64,000 nt of DNA from an uncultured Anaerolineae bacterium (GCA_937922795.1 CALAJK010000027.1:1-64000), one strand, 5' to 3'; positions 1-10,537 are shown, counted from the first letter of the stretch. Made by a program: numbers and translations. Notes: generated by a model not told the origin, from the letters alone.

Positions 1-119
1 TGAAAAGCAGCCTGCGAGACTGATTCCCCCTTCTCTCCCCAAGGAGAGGGGCCTGAAAAGCAGCCTGCGAAACTGATTCCCCCTTCTCCCTGGGGAGAAG
101 GGGGCTAGGGGGATGAGGG
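1..119. repeat. Two imperfect tandem copies of a hairpin-forming repeat
   Basis: A 30-bp unit beginning TGAAAAGCAGCCTGCGA occurs at 1-30 and again at 54-83 with one mismatch. Each copy runs into a C-run/G-run inverted repeat: CCCCTTCTCTCCCC with GGAGAGGGG in the first, and CCCCTTCTCC with GGAGAAGGGG in the second. Long stem-loops of this CCCCTCTCC type are common dispersed intergenic repeats in Chloroflexota and cyanobacteria, from general knowledge. The left end is cut by the window, so more copies may lie outside. No gene is visible here. Confidence 0.7.
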
Positions 120-137
120 CTCTGCCGGCGCTAGATT

Positions 138-179
138 AAAAACGCAAGAGAGCCAACTGCACCCTCGGTTGGCCTCTCT
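138..179 (-). terminator. Rho-independent terminator of the tRNA-Asp transcript
   Basis: Read on the minus strand, an 11-bp stem with one bulged base (AGAGAGGCCAAC against GTTGGCTCTCT) closes a 10-nt loop. It is followed within a few bases by a run of five T (positions 142 to 138). It lies just downstream of the tRNA 3' end, as expected for a monocistronic tRNA. Confidence 0.75.
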
Positions 180-190
180 GTGCACATCTG

Positions 191-264
191 CGGGGACGAC
201 GGGATTTGAACCCGCGATCTCTGCCTTGACAGGGCAGTATGTTAGGCCGCTACACCACGCCCCC
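191..264 (-). tRNA. tRNA-Asp (anticodon GUC)
   Basis: The reverse complement folds as a complete tRNA of 74 nt without CCA. The acceptor GGGGGCG pairs with CGUCCCC through one G-U pair. The D arm is GUGU/ACAU, the anticodon stem CUGCC/GGCAG encloses loop CUGUCAA, and the T arm holds UUCGAAU. The anticodon GUC reads Asp codons. The discriminator is G, as is normal for tRNA-Asp. It stands alone, with its own promoter and terminator. Confidence 0.95.
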
Positions 265-278
265 TGTTATGTTCTCGG

Positions 279-307
279 AGTATAGCCCCTCAGCCAAACG
301 CTGTCAA
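279..307 (-). promoter_or_regulatory. Sigma-70 type promoter of tRNA-Asp
   Basis: On the minus strand a perfect -35 TTGACA (302-307) is separated by 17 bp from a -10 TATACT (279-284). The predicted start, about 7 bp downstream, falls just before the mature tRNA 5' end at 264. This is the closest match to consensus in the window and serves as a reference for what the housekeeping sigma factor here recognises. Confidence 0.85.
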
Positions 308-336
308 TGGCCAATCCGCAGCTCATATGCAAGGGC

Positions 337-1377
337 TTAGCGCGTGACGGTGACCTTGCTCAACCCACGCGGTTGATCAACCGTATGGCCTTTGGCCAGC
401 GCTAGCTGCATCGCCATGACCTGGCCGGGGATGACGGCCGTCACCGGCGTCAGCCACTCCGGCGTCGTCGCCGGGATGGGCATCGCGAGATAGCTCGCTG
501 CCCGCGCTGCCTCATCGTCCGAGATCACCAAGATCTCGGCTTGACGCTCGCGGACCTTGCCCAGGAAACGCCGCATACTGTCCAACGTTCGCCCCGATGG
601 CGCGACGACGATCACCGGGAAGCCCGGCTGCACCAACGCGATCGGCCCGTGCAGAAAATCCGCCTCGCTGTAGCCATGACCGATGATGTAGCACAATTCT
701 TGCAGCTTGAGCGTGATCTCAAAAGCCGTGCAGTAGTTGTATCCCCGCCCGATTGTGACGAACTGTGTCATGTAGCGGTAGCGCTGCGCCCAGGTCTGGA
801 TCGGCTCGCACATCTGCAAGGTTTCGGCGGCCTGATCGGGCAGCGCCAGCAGCGCCCGGTACACGGCATCGTCTTGGGTCATGGCGGCGACCAGCATGGC
901 CACCGCCGTCAACTGGGCGGTATAGGTCTTGGTGGCCGCTACGCTGACTTCCTGGCCCGCCCGCAGCCACAGGTGATGCTCGCCGGTCTGCGCCAGCAGC
1001 GAGTCCGGCGCATTGGTGATCGTCAGCGTCAGCGCCCCCTGCTCACGCGCATCGCGCACCACCTGGGCGACGTCCTCAGCCTGGCCGGACTGCGAAATGC
1101 CGATGACCAGCGCCCGCGACAGATCGGGCGGCGACTGGTAGAGCGTATGGATGGACGGCGTCGCCAGCGCCACCGGCAAACGCGTCTGGACGCCGATCAG
1201 ATATTGGGCGTAGCGCGCGGCGTTGTCCGACGTGCCCCGCGCCGCAATGTACACCAGCGCCGGTTGAAAGCGCCTGATCGCCGAGGCGACGGTTTGCGCG
1301 GTCGTCCACTCTTCGGCTATGAGTCGGCGCAGCACCTCCGGCTGCTCAGCGATCTCGCGTTCGAGAAATGTGGTCAT
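337..1377 (-). CDS. SIS-domain sugar isomerase / GlmS-like aminotransferase-isomerase domain protein
   Basis: A 346-residue protein with two SIS (sugar isomerase) domains, about residues 30-165 and 195-330. Visible signatures are ARGTSDNAARYAQYL near residue 46, the phosphosugar-binding SQSG near 95, and LKLQELCYIIGHGYSEADFLHGP near 225, which matches the isomerase half of glucosamine-6-phosphate synthase. The N-terminal glutaminase domain of GlmS is absent, so it cannot use glutamine by itself. Family relatives act as amino-sugar-phosphate deaminases or isomerases (AgaS/NagB-II type); the substrate cannot be told from sequence. The ATG at 1377 has a GGAAG ribosome site 7 bp upstream. It follows rlmI closely (15 bp) on the same strand. 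Confidence 0.85.
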   Translation of the reverse strand: MTTFLEREIAEQPEVLRRLIAEEWTTAQTVASAIRRFQPALVYIAARGTSDNAARYAQYLIGVQTRLPVALATPSIHTLYQSPPDLSRALVIGISQSGQAEDVAQVVRDAREQGALTLTITNAPDSLLAQTGEHHLWLRAGQEVSVAATKTYTAQLTAVAMLVAAMTQDDAVYRALLALPDQAAETLQMCEPIQTWAQRYRYMTQFVTIGRGYNYCTAFEITLKLQELCYIIGHGYSEADFLHGPIALVQPGFPVIVVAPSGRTLDSMRRFLGKVRERQAEILVISDDEAARAASYLAMPIPATTPEWLTPVTAVIPGQVMAMQLALAKGHTVDQPRGLSKVTVTR

Positions 1378-1392
1378 CGCAGTTCTTCCGTT

Positions 1393-2607
1393 TCAGAGCA
1401 CCCGCAGCAGCAGCCCTTTCAGATACGCGCCCTCCGGGAAAGTCAGCGCAACCGGATGATCATCCCCTGGCCCCAGATGGCGCACGACCTGCGCCTGGCG
1501 TCCGCTGTCCGCCAGGGCGCCAAACACGACCTTCTGAAACAAGTCGGGCGATACCGCACCCGAACAGGAAAAAGTCAGCAGCCAACCTCCCGGCTTGACC
1601 AATCTGAACGCATTCCAGTTGATGTCCTTGTAACCGGACAGCGCTTTCTCTACCTGGTTAGCGCTCTGGGCAAACTTGGGCGGATCGAGCACGACCATAT
1701 CGTACTGCTGACCTTCAGACACCTGATCCCGTAGATAACGAAAGACATTCCCCTGGATGAACTTGCACCGATCAGCGCGTTCCGGGTAATTCAGCAGCAC
1801 ATTCTGCTCGGCCAGCTCCAGCGCCTCGCGCGAGCTGTCGACGTTGATCACGCGCGCCGCGCCCGCCGCCAGGGCGTGCAGGCCGAAGCTGCCGGTGTAG
1901 CTGAACAGATTGAGCAAGCTTAGATCATCGCTTTGCGTCGTCTGATGTCGGGCAACCAGTTCTTGCACCAGCCTCCGGTTTTCGCGCTGATCAAGGTAGA
2001 AGCCAGTTTTATGACCGCGCCGAATATCAACCTGAAATCGCAGTCCATCTTCAATCATGACAATCCGTTCGGGCGGGGGCTGTCCCCACAGCACGCCTGT
2101 CTCCAGCTTCAACCCCTCTTTCGACCGGATATCCACATCGCTGCGCTCATAGATGCCGTCAGGCTGCAAGAGACCGGCCAGAATGTCGGCAAGCTGGTTT
2201 TTGCGTCGGTCAATGCCCAATGTCAGCGCTTGCATCACCAGAAAGTCGCCGTAGCGATCTACAACCAGGCCGGGCAGAAAATCGTTCTCGGCGTTCACAA
2301 CCCGAAAGCCGCCCGTCCGGCCTTGCGACAGGTGAGCGCGAGCAGCAGCAGCCTGCGCCAACATCCGCTGCCACCAGCTTTCATCAACCGGCTCATCCTG
2401 CCACGTGAGCAGCCGAACGCGAATCTGAGAATGGGGGTTCCAATATCCCCGCGCCAAAAAAGCGCCATCCTGCGTCGTCACCGTGACCAGATCGCCCGGT
2501 TCTGGACTGCCATATACCGCGGCGACTGCGCGTGAAAACACCCAGGGATGCCGGTGCAAAATCGGTTTTTCGCGGCCTGGCTGAATGACAAGGACAGCTT
2601 CAGCCAT
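1393..2607 (-). CDS. rlmI: 23S rRNA m5C methyltransferase RlmI family (class I SAM-dependent)
   Basis: A 404-residue protein. An N-terminal PUA-like domain (about 1-75, with HPWVFSRAV) is followed by an EEHEE-like region and a Rossmann methyltransferase fold. Motifs include KTGFYLDQRENR near 200, the SAM-binding FSYTGSFGLHALAAGA near 240, the acceptor motif VVLDPPKF near 315 and the catalytic-cysteine region TFSCSG near 350. This is the RlmI/RlmK-type architecture that methylates cytosine 1962 of 23S rRNA in E. coli; the exact target here is inferred. Length is normal (about 395). The ATG has no clear Shine-Dalgarno sequence. It lies between ligA and the SIS gene, all on the minus strand. Confidence 0.88.
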   Translation of the reverse strand: MAEAVLVIQPGREKPILHRHPWVFSRAVAAVYGSPEPGDLVTVTTQDGAFLARGYWNPHSQIRVRLLTWQDEPVDESWWQRMLAQAAAARAHLSQGRTGGFRVVNAENDFLPGLVVDRYGDFLVMQALTLGIDRRKNQLADILAGLLQPDGIYERSDVDIRSKEGLKLETGVLWGQPPPERIVMIEDGLRFQVDIRRGHKTGFYLDQRENRRLVQELVARHQTTQSDDLSLLNLFSYTGSFGLHALAAGAARVINVDSSREALELAEQNVLLNYPERADRCKFIQGNVFRYLRDQVSEGQQYDMVVLDPPKFAQSANQVEKALSGYKDINWNAFRLVKPGGWLLTFSCSGAVSPDLFQKVVFGALADSGRQAQVVRHLGPGDDHPVALTFPEGAYLKGLLLRVL

Positions 2608-2660
2608 TACGAGTTTGCTCTCAAACTGTCAGCGAACTCCGCTCGGTCTCTCATTTTCAT

Positions 2661-4733
<2,073 letters not shown>

Positions 4734-4762
4734 TCAGCCGCGCACTGAGTCTGACGCGCCGC

Positions 4763-5866
4763 TCAGATCACGAACTCACCATTCTGGTAGAACAATTCGC
4801 CGTCTACATAGATGGCGCTGTCCCGGCGCATATCGCAGATCATATCCCAATGGACGGCGCTGTCGTTGCGGCTGCCCGTCTCAGGATACCCCTTGCCGAT
4901 CGCCATGTGAATGGTGCCGCCGATTTTCTCGTCGAACAAAATATTGCCGGTGAAACGGTTGATGCCGAAGTTGGTGCCGATGGCGAACTCGCCCAGATAG
5001 CGCGCGCCAGCATCGGTGTTCAACTGCGCATGCAGCAGATCCTCGTTGCTCTCTGCCCGCGCTGAAACGACTTGTCCTCTCTCAAACTTCAGTTCGATGC
5101 CCGAAACAGCCCGCCCGCTGACGATGCTGGGGTAGTCAAACCGCACCCAACCGTTGACCGAATCCTCAACCGGGCCGGTGAAGATCTCACCGCTGGGCAT
5201 GTTCTTATGCCCATCACTGTTCACAAACGTGCGCCCAGCAATAGACAGCTCCAGATCGATATGCGGCCCCTGCAGGCGCACCTGCCGCTTGCCCTTCAGC
5301 CAGTCAACCTTTTTCTGCTGCATGGCCGACAGCTTGCGCCACTCGCCGGCTGGATCGTCACGATCACAGAACATAGCGCTGTAGACGAAATCTTCGTACT
5401 CCTCCAGGCTCATGTTCGCCTCTTGGGCGCTGGCTTCCGTAGGATACCAGGTCGCCACCCACTCGAAGCTGCCCTCGGCGGCCCGGCGCAGCCGCGTATC
5501 CAACCATGGGCGACGCGCCGCCCGCACCTTCTGGGTGCGCTCCGCCGAGATGTTGGTCATAGCGCGGGTATTGCTGGTGGCTCCGACGCGAATGTAGATA
5601 TCTGCCTGCTCATAATACAGCGTCTGGCTGGGGTCAAGCCAGGCGATCTGTTCGTCTGTGGCTTCTCGGATGAACGTTCGCTCCATCCATTCATCGCTGA
5701 TGAACAGCGTGGGGTTGCCGCCGTAGCACAGCACTTCTCGATACACAGCGCGCAGCGCAGGCAGCGCGATAACATCCCCCAGGATGCCCACCCACATACC
5801 GGGCTTCACCGCGCAGCAGTAATCCACCAGCACGTTGGCCAGCCGGTCGAGACGCTGATCCGTCAT
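4763..5866 (-). CDS. Aminopeptidase of family M29 (thermophilic metalloprotease type)
   Basis: A 367-residue protein from the chosen ATG at 5866, which has GGAGGAAG 7 bp upstream. A longer reading from 5905 adds 13 residues with no family match. Family M29 hallmarks are MPSGEIFTGPVEDSVNG near residue 225 (metal-binding Glu), the HMAIGKGYPETG block near 330 and HWDMICDMR near 345. These enzymes are dinuclear-metal aminopeptidases, first described from thermophiles (aminopeptidase T, PepS), that release N-terminal residues from peptides in the cytoplasm. There is no signal peptide. Length is slightly below the usual 400-410, with the N-terminal domain intact. Confidence 0.88.
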   Translation of the reverse strand: MTDQRLDRLANVLVDYCCAVKPGMWVGILGDVIALPALRAVYREVLCYGGNPTLFISDEWMERTFIREATDEQIAWLDPSQTLYYEQADIYIRVGATSNTRAMTNISAERTQKVRAARRPWLDTRLRRAAEGSFEWVATWYPTEASAQEANMSLEEYEDFVYSAMFCDRDDPAGEWRKLSAMQQKKVDWLKGKRQVRLQGPHIDLELSIAGRTFVNSDGHKNMPSGEIFTGPVEDSVNGWVRFDYPSIVSGRAVSGIELKFERGQVVSARAESNEDLLHAQLNTDAGARYLGEFAIGTNFGINRFTGNILFDEKIGGTIHMAIGKGYPETGSRNDSAVHWDMICDMRRDSAIYVDGELFYQNGEFVI

Positions 5867-5927
5867 TGTGTTCTTCCTCCAGTCAGAAAGCGCCGGGCAC
5901 GGCATGACTGCCTGCGCCCGGCAGACT

Positions 5928-6443
5928 TTACGCAGTCAGTTCGCGCACTTTTTGCAGCGCGGCATCGAAGTTGATCTCATCCCCGATGATCGGCACGTAC
6001 TCCGCGTATTGCACGACATTACTACGGTCAACGACGAAACAGGCTCGCTGGCAGATGCGCATATCGGTCACGTGCACACCGTAGGCATCAGAGAAATTCA
6101 TATCTTTGTGGTCAGACAATGTGATGACGCGGTCAACGCCTTCGGCTCCACACCAGCGCCGCTGAGCATATGGTAAATCGGCGCTCACGGTCAAGATGAC
6201 CACATCTGCGCTTAAATCGGCAGCCTCGCGGTTGAAACGATGAGTCTGGGCTGAACACACGCGCGTATCTAGCGACGGCACAACGCTGATAATCTTGACC
6301 TTGCCCGCATAATCGGCCAATGACTTGCGCGACCAGTCAGTGGCCGTTAGCAAGAAATCGGGGGCAGCATCCCCTACTTTCAGCATTGGCCCCTGTACAG
6401 GATGCTCAACTTCGCCAATTTTCATACCAGGACGATGATTCAT
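5928..6443 (-). CDS. tpx: Thiol peroxidase Tpx (atypical 2-Cys peroxiredoxin)
   Basis: A 171-residue protein from the ATG at 6443, preceded by AGGAG at 5-bp spacing; the upstream ATG at 6473 lacks a site. The peroxidatic cysteine is Cys63 in PSLDTRVCS and the resolving cysteine is Cys98 in RRWCGAEG. They form the Tpx-type intramolecular pair (E. coli Cys61/Cys95). It reduces hydrogen peroxide and alkyl hydroperoxides using thioredoxin. It is likely expressed alone: the next gene upstream is divergent and the next one downstream begins a separate reading frame 61 bp away. Confidence 0.95.
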   Translation of the reverse strand: MNHRPGMKIGEVEHPVQGPMLKVGDAAPDFLLTATDWSRKSLADYAGKVKIISVVPSLDTRVCSAQTHRFNREAADLSADVVILTVSADLPYAQRRWCGAEGVDRVITLSDHKDMNFSDAYGVHVTDMRICQRACFVVDRSNVVQYAEYVPIIGDEINFDAALQKVRELTA

Positions 6444-6500
6444 TGCTGCTCCTATCAGGTAGTGTATTATCATCTATGGGTTCTGGCTCGGATCACACAC

Positions 6501-6525
6501 TCTAGAATTCCGCTAGATGCTCGAG
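6501..6525. promoter_or_regulatory. Inverted repeat and clustered palindromes between tpx and the DM13 gene
   Basis: In the 177-bp divergent gap, TCTAG and CTAGA form an inverted repeat with a 7-bp spacer (6501-6517). Three six-base palindromes, TCTAGA, GAATTC and CTCGAG, fall within 25 bp. It could be an operator for the divergent tpx/DM13 pair. No clear -35/-10 pair was found on either strand, so function is uncertain. Confidence 0.25.
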
Positions 6526-6620
6526 TATGCTGATCCGCGCGCAGCTAATTATAGCAGCAGCTCAGTCGCACACCTTAACACAGGCCAGCAGGCACATTAG
6601 GACTTCAAGAGAGAAACCAC

Positions 6621-7256
6621 ATGGGCTCATCGCCTCGTCTGCTGCTGATTCTCGCCGGCGCCCTTCTGGTCATCGCTGTCTGGACATTTCCCTTGTGGAG
6701 TCCGATATTTGAAAATAATCAAACTGAAGATGTGTTTCCCGGTTTAGCGGCGTCGCTTCAGCCCGCGTTTGAACTGCTGCCACCACAGCGGCAGGCAGCT
6801 TACCGCGCCCTCGCCGAACAAAATCCAGATACAGCGCTGGCGCTGGTGCAAGCGGCGCTCAGCCCCGACAATCCTGTACCAGAAGCGTTACAGGCGCTGC
6901 CAGAGATGACCAGCAGCCGGGTGATCGCTGACGGGGCTTTCGTGGCGCCCGATGTCCTGAGCGACAGCGAAGGCACAGCCGTCATCTACCAGTTCGCCGA
7001 TAACCGTCGCACCCTCCGCCTGGAAAACTTCCGCGTGACAAATGGTCCAGAACTGCGCGTCATCTTGGCGCGCAGCCCTAACCCCAAGACGGCTGAGGAA
7101 GTAGGGACAGATTACATTGATCTCGGCGCTTTGATCGGCAACGTTGGCAGCCAGAACTACGAAATTCCAGCGCAGGCCGACCTAAGCATCTATCAGAGCG
7201 TAGTCATCTATTCAGCCCGGTTCGGCGTGGTGTTCAGCGTCGCCAGCCTGGTGTGA
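6621..7256 (+). CDS. Membrane-anchored DM13-domain protein
   Basis: A 211-residue protein. One N-terminal hydrophobic segment (residues 5-24) anchors or exports it. A predicted helical, Ala/Leu/Pro-rich stretch covers about 30-95, followed by a DM13 domain at about 100-210. That domain shows the typical order: GAF near 110, a polar FADNRRTLRLENFRVTNGP block near 140, VILARSP, then IDLGALIGNVGSQNYEIP and FGVVFSVA. DM13 domains occur in extracytoplasmic proteins and have been proposed to take part in electron transfer; that role is inference. The ATG follows an AAGAGAG site. It is divergent from tpx and convergent with the amidohydrolase. Confidence 0.8.
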   Translation: MGSSPRLLLILAGALLVIAVWTFPLWSPIFENNQTEDVFPGLAASLQPAFELLPPQRQAAYRALAEQNPDTALALVQAALSPDNPVPEALQALPEMTSSRVIADGAFVAPDVLSDSEGTAVIYQFADNRRTLRLENFRVTNGPELRVILARSPNPKTAEEVGTDYIDLGALIGNVGSQNYEIPAQADLSIYQSVVIYSARFGVVFSVASLV

Positions 7257-7268
7257 GCCGCTCACCAG
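7248..7268. terminator. Shared 3' stem-loop between convergent genes
   Basis: CTGGTG..AG and CTCACCAG form an 8-bp stem with a 2-nt bulge around CCG. It covers the stop codons of both the DM13 gene and the amidohydrolase gene, whose ends are only 5 bp apart. There is no T-run on either side, so it may protect 3' ends rather than end transcription. Confidence 0.3.
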
Positions 7269-8869
7269 CCGCCCCAGCGCCAGATGCCGCCGACCATCGT
7301 CGCCACGACTTGAACTTCCAGCAGCGCCGCCGCCGACATCTGAGCGAGATCATGATCAAGCACTACCAGATCCGCCAGATAACCCGGTGACAGACGCCCC
7401 AACTGATGCTCCTGCCCAGCAGCATAAGCCGGCCCGATCGTATATCCACGCAGCGCTTCCTGCAGCGTCAGGCGGTGATCGGGATACCAACCATCCGGCC
7501 CCGGAGCGCCATCCGCGCGGCGCTGCGTCACGGCCGCATACAAGCCAAGCCAGGGATCAAAACTTTCGATCGGCGAGTCCGAGCCGAACGCCACCACCGC
7601 TCCTTGATCGAGCTGGAGGCGGGCGTTGTAAGCCCACTGGCAGCGCTCCCCCCAGTACCGGTCAGCCATCAGATAATCTGAAGTGGCGTGGATCGGCTGC
7701 ATCGAGGCGATGATGTTGAGGGCCGCCAGCCGCCCGGCATCACTCGGGTGAATGAGCTGCACATGCTCCATGCGATGCCGCCGCGACTCACGCGGCAGGC
7801 CGTGCGCTGCCTCCGTGCGCCGTACTGCCTCGTAGACATCCAGGACATCATGTACCGCCCGGTCGCCAATCGCATGGATAGCCGCCGGCAGACCCGCAAG
7901 GCTGGCGCGGGTAACGAGTTCCACCATTTCTTCTTTATCGGTGGTCATGATACCCCGGTTGTGCGGCTCGCCCTCATACGGCTCGATCATAGCCGCCGTG
8001 CGCGGACCCAGCGCGCCATCCGCAAAAATCTTTAGCCCGCCGAGGCGTATCCAATCATCGCCAAATCCCCAGCGCAGCCCCGAATCCAGCGCCGCCGCCA
8101 ACCAGGCCTTGTTGATGTTCTTGACGACGCGCAGCCCCAATTCGCCTCGCTCACGCAGCACCTGAAGCGCGGCCAGGCAGGACGGATCATCAAAGTCATG
8201 CAAGCCGGTGAGGCCGCGCGCTAACGCCAGACGCTGAGCGTACAGCATCTCATCCGCAATTTGCTCCACACTGGGCGGCGGGATGTGCTGGGCCGCCAGT
8301 TGCATCGCGTTCTCAAGCAGCAGCCCGGTGGGATTCCCGCCCGCATCGCGCACGATCTGCCCGCCATCTGGGTCGGGCGTGCTGGCGGTGATCCCACACA
8401 AACGCAGCGCGCAGGTGTTGACCCAGGCCGCATGGCCGCTTTTTGCCCGTAGGAAAACCGGGTGGTCGGCCACGTAAGGATCAAGATCGGCTGCTTGAGG
8501 AAAAGCGCAGTCCGGCCAATTCTCCTGAAACCAACCGTTCCCCAAAACCCACGTCCCGGCTGGCGTGAGCGCCGCCCGTTCGGCCACTCGCTGGGCCGCG
8601 GCGACCTTATCAGGCGCATCCAACAAGCTGACGATCTGGAGCGATCGCGCCGTGCCCTCCCAGTGAATATGGGCATCGGTCAGCCCCGGTATCACCGTGC
8701 GTCCGTCCAGGTTTTCGCGCAGCGTGCCGCGCCCAGCTAGCGAGAGCACTGCGTCATCGGTTCCGATCGCCGCGATACGATCCCGGATGATCGCCAGCGC
8801 CGAAGCGTAAGGCTGTTGGTCATCCTGGGTCAGGATTGTCCCATTGAACAGGATCCGATCAATCATCAT
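7262..8869 (-). CDS. Amidohydrolase of the YtcJ / amidohydrolase-3 family
   Basis: A 535-residue metal-dependent hydrolase of the TIM-barrel amidohydrolase superfamily, YtcJ-like. The N-terminal metal motif HxH is in TDAHIHWEG near residue 65, the typical KIFADGALGPRTAAM block is near 275, AAIHAIGDRAVHDVL is near 325 and HRMEHVQLI is near 365. Members of this family cleave exocyclic amides or carbamates on varied substrates, and the natural substrate is seldom known. The start codon overlaps the end of the PfkB gene by 11 bp, so it is the last gene of the rpmH-yidC-jag operon. It is probably cytoplasmic, as no signal peptide is seen. Confidence 0.85.
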   Translation of the reverse strand: MMIDRILFNGTILTQDDQQPYASALAIIRDRIAAIGTDDAVLSLAGRGTLRENLDGRTVIPGLTDAHIHWEGTARSLQIVSLLDAPDKVAAAQRVAERAALTPAGTWVLGNGWFQENWPDCAFPQAADLDPYVADHPVFLRAKSGHAAWVNTCALRLCGITASTPDPDGGQIVRDAGGNPTGLLLENAMQLAAQHIPPPSVEQIADEMLYAQRLALARGLTGLHDFDDPSCLAALQVLRERGELGLRVVKNINKAWLAAALDSGLRWGFGDDWIRLGGLKIFADGALGPRTAAMIEPYEGEPHNRGIMTTDKEEMVELVTRASLAGLPAAIHAIGDRAVHDVLDVYEAVRRTEAAHGLPRESRRHRMEHVQLIHPSDAGRLAALNIIASMQPIHATSDYLMADRYWGERCQWAYNARLQLDQGAVVAFGSDSPIESFDPWLGLYAAVTQRRADGAPGPDGWYPDHRLTLQEALRGYTIGPAYAAGQEHQLGRLSPGYLADLVVLDHDLAQMSAAALLEVQVVATMVGGIWRWGGW

Positions 8870-9719
8870 AGCCTGTAGCTTGAGCTTGACTCAGCGCTTG
8901 CTGCACTTCTTCTTGAGTCGGCGCGCCGTCCAGACCGATGCGTGTCACCGAAGTAGCTGCCAGCCGCGCAGCAACCTGTGTCGCCGCCCAGAAATCGTGT
9001 TTTAACCGCGGCAAACTGGCCAGCAGCGAGGCGGCGAAAATATCCCCGGCGCCAGTTGGGTGAACCTGCGTCACCTGAGGCGTCGGGTAGATGTGCGGCT
9101 CGCCGTGACGGTAGTACGTGCCGCCGCGTTCCGCGCGCGTTACGAACAGGTGTGGCACAGCCTGAGCGAATTCTGACTCAAGCTCTGGCGCTTCCAGAAT
9201 GTCTTCTTCGCTGAACACAACGATATCGACTGAACGCAGGACATCGGCATCGAACCATCGTTTAAACCGTACCCGCCCATCGTCATCCCAACGGCGCAGC
9301 CATCCCTGCAACGTGAGCATCACCATCGACTGGGGGAACAAATGGGCGATCTGAGGGTCAACCTCGTCGGTCAGCGGCGCCAGATGAACCAGCGGCGATC
9401 TCAGCCAGTGTGAGGGCACATCTGCAGCTTTGATGGGCGCAGCCACGCCGCGAATATATTGAATTCGACCGTTAGGGCCATAGATGTTCTCAAAAGTGCT
9501 AGTTTGAGACGCTGGCAGCACGATCAGATCATCGATATACGGCTGCAGAATGTTCAACAGGGGATCATCCGGAACCGCGCTGGTCAGCGCGCCTACCCGC
9601 GCGCCGAAGGCTGCCAGCGTCCGCGCCGCATACGACACCGTTCCGCCGATCTGTCGGCCATCCGGCGTCAGGTCGGCCGTGATATGGCCAATCAACAGGA
9701 TTTCAGGCGCAGAGGTCAT
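8859..9719 (-). CDS. PfkB-family carbohydrate/nucleoside kinase
   Basis: A 286-residue kinase of the PfkB (ribokinase) family. It begins with EILLIGHITADLTPDG, has GGTVSYAARTLAAFGA near residue 27 (the usual sugar-contact GG region) and carries the catalytic anion-hole motif HPTGAGDIFAASLLA near 230 with the base Asp. Compared with ribokinase (about 305 residues) it is short and has a reduced lid. The phosphorylated substrate cannot be assigned. Its start ATG overlaps the stop of jag (ATGA), so translation is coupled to the membrane-insertion operon, an unusual place for a sugar kinase. Confidence 0.8.
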   Translation of the reverse strand: MTSAPEILLIGHITADLTPDGRQIGGTVSYAARTLAAFGARVGALTSAVPDDPLLNILQPYIDDLIVLPASQTSTFENIYGPNGRIQYIRGVAAPIKAADVPSHWLRSPLVHLAPLTDEVDPQIAHLFPQSMVMLTLQGWLRRWDDDGRVRFKRWFDADVLRSVDIVVFSEEDILEAPELESEFAQAVPHLFVTRAERGGTYYRHGEPHIYPTPQVTQVHPTGAGDIFAASLLASLPRLKHDFWAATQVAARLAATSVTRIGLDGAPTQEEVQQALSQAQATGYDD

Positions 9720-10537
9720 GTTAATTTGGGGATGATCGTCACCTTGCGCCCCTCGCCCTCCCCTACGCTTTTAGTTTGCACGTCGGTACGATGGCGCAGG
9801 GTGAGATGGATGATCCGTCGTTCGTAAGGCGACATCGGCTCCAGCGCAACCACGCGTTTGCTTTGCACCGCCTGTTCAGCCATACGCAGCGCTAGATCGC
9901 GCAGCATCCGCGCCCGCCGCGATTTGTAGCCGCCAACATCCACCACGATATTGGCGCGGTGTTGAAGTTCGCGGCTGGCGATCAGACGGGTGATGTATTG
10001 CAAGGCGGTCAGAGTCTCACCGCGGCGTCCGATCAACACGTTCAGGTTCGGGCCGGTGATATCCAGCAGCCAGGGAGGGTTTTCGCCAGCTTTGGACGGC
10101 TCAGACCGCCGGACGATGATCTCGGTATGATTGATGTCCATCTTTTCCAACAAGATGGAGAGCACCACCCGCGCCACTCGGACATCTTCATCCATCAGGC
10201 GCTCATCGGTGACTTCCGCCATTTCTTCCAACAATGGAATGGCATCCGTTTCATCATCATGCTCAACCGGGATATCGCGGCGGGCTTCCATCATTCGTTC
10301 AGACGCAGCCGGGGCAGCCGATGATGATACAGGAGGCGGCGCGGCAGGCGCCGGCAGCCGAAACAACTTCAACCGTACTTTGGCTGGCCGTGCGCCCAGA
10401 CCAAACATGCCGCGGCTGGGCTCCTCGAGAACCTCAACAATGACATCACTGGCCGACGCTCCCAGCTCCGCTAATCCTTTTGCGATCGCCTCTTCAACGT
10501 TCTCGCCAGTGACTTCTATTGTGCGTTCTGAACTCAT
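9716..10537 (-). CDS. jag: Jag/KhpB-type RNA-binding protein (KH and R3H domains)
   Basis: A 273-residue protein. It has an N-terminal Jag-N domain (residues 4-55, with EVTGENVEEAIAKGLAELG), a variable Ala/Pro and acidic linker (about 65-125), a KH domain (about 130-205, with NVLIGRRGETLTALQYI) and a C-terminal R3H domain (about 210-270, with MSPYERRIIHLTLR). Jag/KhpB binds RNA, and in Firmicutes it is tied to cell elongation and membrane protein insertion. It follows yidC by 166 bp on the same strand, the standard bacterial arrangement, and overlaps the next gene by 4 bp. Confidence 0.93.
   Translation of the reverse strand: MSSERTIEVTGENVEEAIAKGLAELGASASDVIVEVLEEPSRGMFGLGARPAKVRLKLFRLPAPAAPPPVSSSAAPAASERMMEARRDIPVEHDDETDAIPLLEEMAEVTDERLMDEDVRVARVVLSILLEKMDINHTEIIVRRSEPSKAGENPPWLLDITGPNLNVLIGRRGETLTALQYITRLIASRELQHRANIVVDVGGYKSRRARMLRDLALRMAEQAVQSKRVVALEPMSPYERRIIHLTLRHRTDVQTKSVGEGEGRKVTIIPKLT

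Noticed and set aside
1-120. CRISPR array
   Set aside because: Only two imperfect copies with hairpin tails and no unique spacers of constant length; no cas genes in the window.
541-1734. Open frame of 397 codons on the plus strand opposite the SIS and rlmI genes
   Set aside because: It lies antisense to two clear genes, is rich in Arg, Gln and His as reverse frames of GC-rich genes are, and has no ribosome site.
6501-6525. Vector polylinker remnant
   Set aside because: Three restriction-type palindromes lie together, but the flanking sequence continues naturally into genes on both sides and no vector sequence is present; kept only as a low-interest finding.
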